Origin: Clostridiales bacterium
GTDB lineage: Bacteria > Bacillota > Clostridia > Tissierellales > Sedimentibacteraceae
Direction of reading: 5' to 3'
Assembly (NCBI GenBank): GCA_003457065.1
Contig: DMJQ01000071.1
Location: 31,142-38,966, forward strand
DNA length: 7,825 nucleotides
Part shown: in pieces, positions 6,516-7,825 of the stretch
Position numbering within the stretch: the first letter of the stretch is position 1
Layout: the number at the start of each line of letters is the position of its first letter
Program-made: the position numbers and the translations under genes
Notes under the pieces: generated by a model
The model's database searches: none
The model's input: only the letters and a program-made list of their open reading frames with translations
What the model was told of the DNA's origin: nothing

Positions 6516-7286
6516 TTACAAATTAATTTTCTTTTCTAAAAGATAGCCGGAACATAAAGTCAGTAAAATTATTTGCACTATAAACAGTGCGTTTGCCGGC
6601 ATCAGTATGCGAAAGAATTCTGAAACTGTCGGCCAGGTCGTAAATTCAAAGTAATAATAAAAAGGTGTAAAAAGACCTGAAAGTTTTGATGACACATAAG
6701 AAATTGCCCAATTTAACAGTATAAATATTATAAAGCTTAATGCACCGCCGTATTTAATTTCTGAGAATATGCTTTTTCTTATGGTCATTGCGGTATAAGC
6801 AGTGGTCAGAAAACTGATAAGGAAAAGCAGTGCAGTCAGTAAGAAAATGAATACATGAGCCAGGTTGAAACCAAGGCTTCCAGAAACAAGTTTATCTACA
6901 GCATAAATAATGTCGCTGAAATTAATATTGGCCCCCAATACAATGTTTATATAAGTGCCGTTGATAATAATGAATATAAAATACAGCAGCAATATTGCAA
7001 AACCTTCAATAACAGCAGTTAAAAGCTTTGACACGATTATCTTGTATCCGCTGTTGGGAGTCATAAACAACATGTATCCTGATTTCTTATTTAAGTCATC
7101 ACTGTACATCTTAATTATATCACCGATATACAAAATTGCCATAACCATTGGGAAAATAATCAAAAAGAATGAACTTCCGCTCGCACCTTTTGTAATCAGG
7201 AATATGTTTAATAAAGCCGAGACAATCATCGTGATTAGGACAAACTTATATTTTTTAACGAATTCATACTTGATTAAATTAAGCAT
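6516..7286 (-). CDS. ABC-2 type transporter permease
   Basis: 256 residues from ATG at 7286, chosen over the more upstream ATG at 7328. The 7286 start has a perfect AAGGAGG 9 nt upstream, begins with the typical MLNLIKYEFVKKYK of such permeases, and overlaps the ATPase stop by only 8 nt. Six hydrophobic segments are visible at about 15-32, 38-58, 85-108, 143-168, 180-197 and 229-250. Between TM2 and TM3 lies YSDDLNKKSGYMLFMTPNSG (61-80), a conserved stretch in Gram-positive ABC-2 permeases that couples to the ATPase. It should form the membrane channel with the adjacent ATPase, as a homodimer or together with a permease outside the window. The substrate is unknown; related systems are linked to antimicrobial peptide resistance, cell-envelope stress or export. 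Confidence 0.88.
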   Translation of the reverse strand: MLNLIKYEFVKKYKFVLITMIVSALLNIFLITKGASGSSFFLIIFPMVMAILYIGDIIKMYSDDLNKKSGYMLFMTPNSGYKIIVSKLLTAVIEGFAILLLYFIFIIINGTYINIVLGANINFSDIIYAVDKLVSGSLGFNLAHVFIFLLTALLFLISFLTTAYTAMTIRKSIFSEIKYGGALSFIIFILLNWAISYVSSKLSGLFTPFYYYFEFTTWPTVSEFFRILMPANALFIVQIILLTLCSGYLLEKKINL

Positions 7287-7825
7287 TTCTAAAAACCTCC
7301 TTGTATATTCCTTCAATGGACATCTCACGGGATATTCTCAATTCTTCGGCATCGCCTGAAAGTTCAACCGTACCGTCCTTTAAAAACAAGACAGAATCAA
7401 GAATCTTCTCAATCTCACTCACTAAATGCGTTGAGATAACAATTGTTTTATTTTCTTCGTAAGATCTGGTTATTAAGTTCATAATCACATCTCTGGACAA
7501 TACATCAACTCCGTTTAAAGGTTCATCCAGCATATATAAATCGACGTCTCTTGATAAGGCAAGTGCTACCTTCAATTTCCCGACTAACCCCGAAGATAGC
7601 TTAGATACTCTGAAATCTGTATCTACATGGGTTTCTTCAAGAGTTTTAAAAGCATTTTCTTCCCGAAAGTCTTCATACATGTCCGCATAGAATTTAACTG
7701 CGTCTTTGACTTTAAAAGAATCGTACAGGAAATTTTCTGTAGGCATATAAGATATATTTGCTTTAGTTTTATATGATAGTGGTTCGTCATTTAATAAAAC
7801 CTCGCCGGATGTTTGTTTGTGCAGA
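7279..7825 (-). CDS. ABC transporter ATP-binding protein (YtrB/EcsA-like), partial (5' end beyond right edge)
   Basis: The frame is open to the right edge (first complete codon at 7824-7822), so the ATG at 7746 is internal and about 50 N-terminal residues, including Walker A, are missing. The visible 181 residues start with TSGEVLLNDEPLS, typical of the strand after Walker A. They include ISYMPTEN (24-31, Q-loop region with Thr/Glu where Gln is usual), the signature LSSGLVGKLKVALALSRD (76-93), Walker B LYMLDEP (96-102), D-loop GVD (105-107) and the H-switch His133 in ISTHL. The sequence around the signature and the C-terminal LKDGTVELSGDAEELR fit the YtrB/EcsA type of Gram-positive ATPases, whose operons often begin with a GntR-family regulator; that could lie just outside. 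It powers the adjacent permease, whose start codon overlaps this stop. Confidence 0.92.
   Translation of the reverse strand, partial: LHKQTSGEVLLNDEPLSYKTKANISYMPTENFLYDSFKVKDAVKFYADMYEDFREENAFKTLEETHVDTDFRVSKLSSGLVGKLKVALALSRDVDLYMLDEPLNGVDVLSRDVIMNLITRSYEENKTIVISTHLVSEIEKILDSVLFLKDGTVELSGDAEELRISREMSIEGIYKEVFRNA

Noticed and set aside
7287..7328. Upstream ATG at 7328 extending the permease by 14 residues
   Set aside because: It would overlap the ATPase by 50 nt and lacks a good ribosome binding site, while ATG at 7286 has a perfect AAGGAGG and a typical N-terminus.
6955..7359. Plus-strand open frame of 134 codons opposite the permease and ATPase
   Set aside because: It is antisense to two well-supported genes, with no ribosome binding site or recognisable domain.

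Overview
The base composition, strong AGGAGG-type ribosome binding sites, a SAM-I riboswitch in front of metK, and a lipobox lipoprotein all point to a low-GC Gram-positive bacterium, most likely a member of the Clostridia. This is an inference from style and gene families, since no taxonomic marker lies in the window.

Layout. Bases 1-456 (minus) hold the N-terminal part of a SEC-C metal-binding motif protein that runs off the left edge. Next on the minus strand come mscL (562-990), with its own terminator, and a large secreted phosphodiester glycosidase (NAGPA/DUF2233-like, 1067-3676). A perfect 13-bp inverted repeat sits just upstream of the mscL ribosome binding site. The segment 3677-3874 is a divergent intergenic region. 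It carries an extended -10 promoter for the glycosidase, and beyond that I see no gene in it. On the plus strand, a TTGACA/TATCAT promoter (3875-3903) drives a SAM-I riboswitch with its antiterminator and terminator (3911-4050). About 200 nt of apparently structured, non-coding leader follow, then metK (4248-5426). Downstream of metK, about 190 nt without a gene contain a long, well-paired hairpin and two smaller hairpins. From 5619 to the right edge everything is on the minus strand: a three-gene operon of an ABC ATPase (cut by the right edge), an ABC-2 type permease and a DUF4097-like lipoprotein. It ends in a strong intrinsic terminator that converges on metK.

How the genes work together. 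metK makes S-adenosylmethionine and is feedback-regulated through the S-box: high SAM favours the P1 helix and the terminator. The ATPase-permease-lipoprotein set looks like one membrane unit of the YtrB/EcsA-like type, with gene overlap or 12-nt spacing indicating co-translation. mscL protects against hypo-osmotic shock. It may be co-transcribed with the glycosidase or expressed separately, and the inverted repeat between them may decide which.

The most unusual parts are the two structured non-coding segments flanking metK. The leader segment (about 4062-4202) can close on itself with long-range helices, and it can also place a helix over the metK ribosome binding site. The trailer segment (5449-5564) has no gene downstream on its strand. 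I could not assign either to a known RNA family with confidence.
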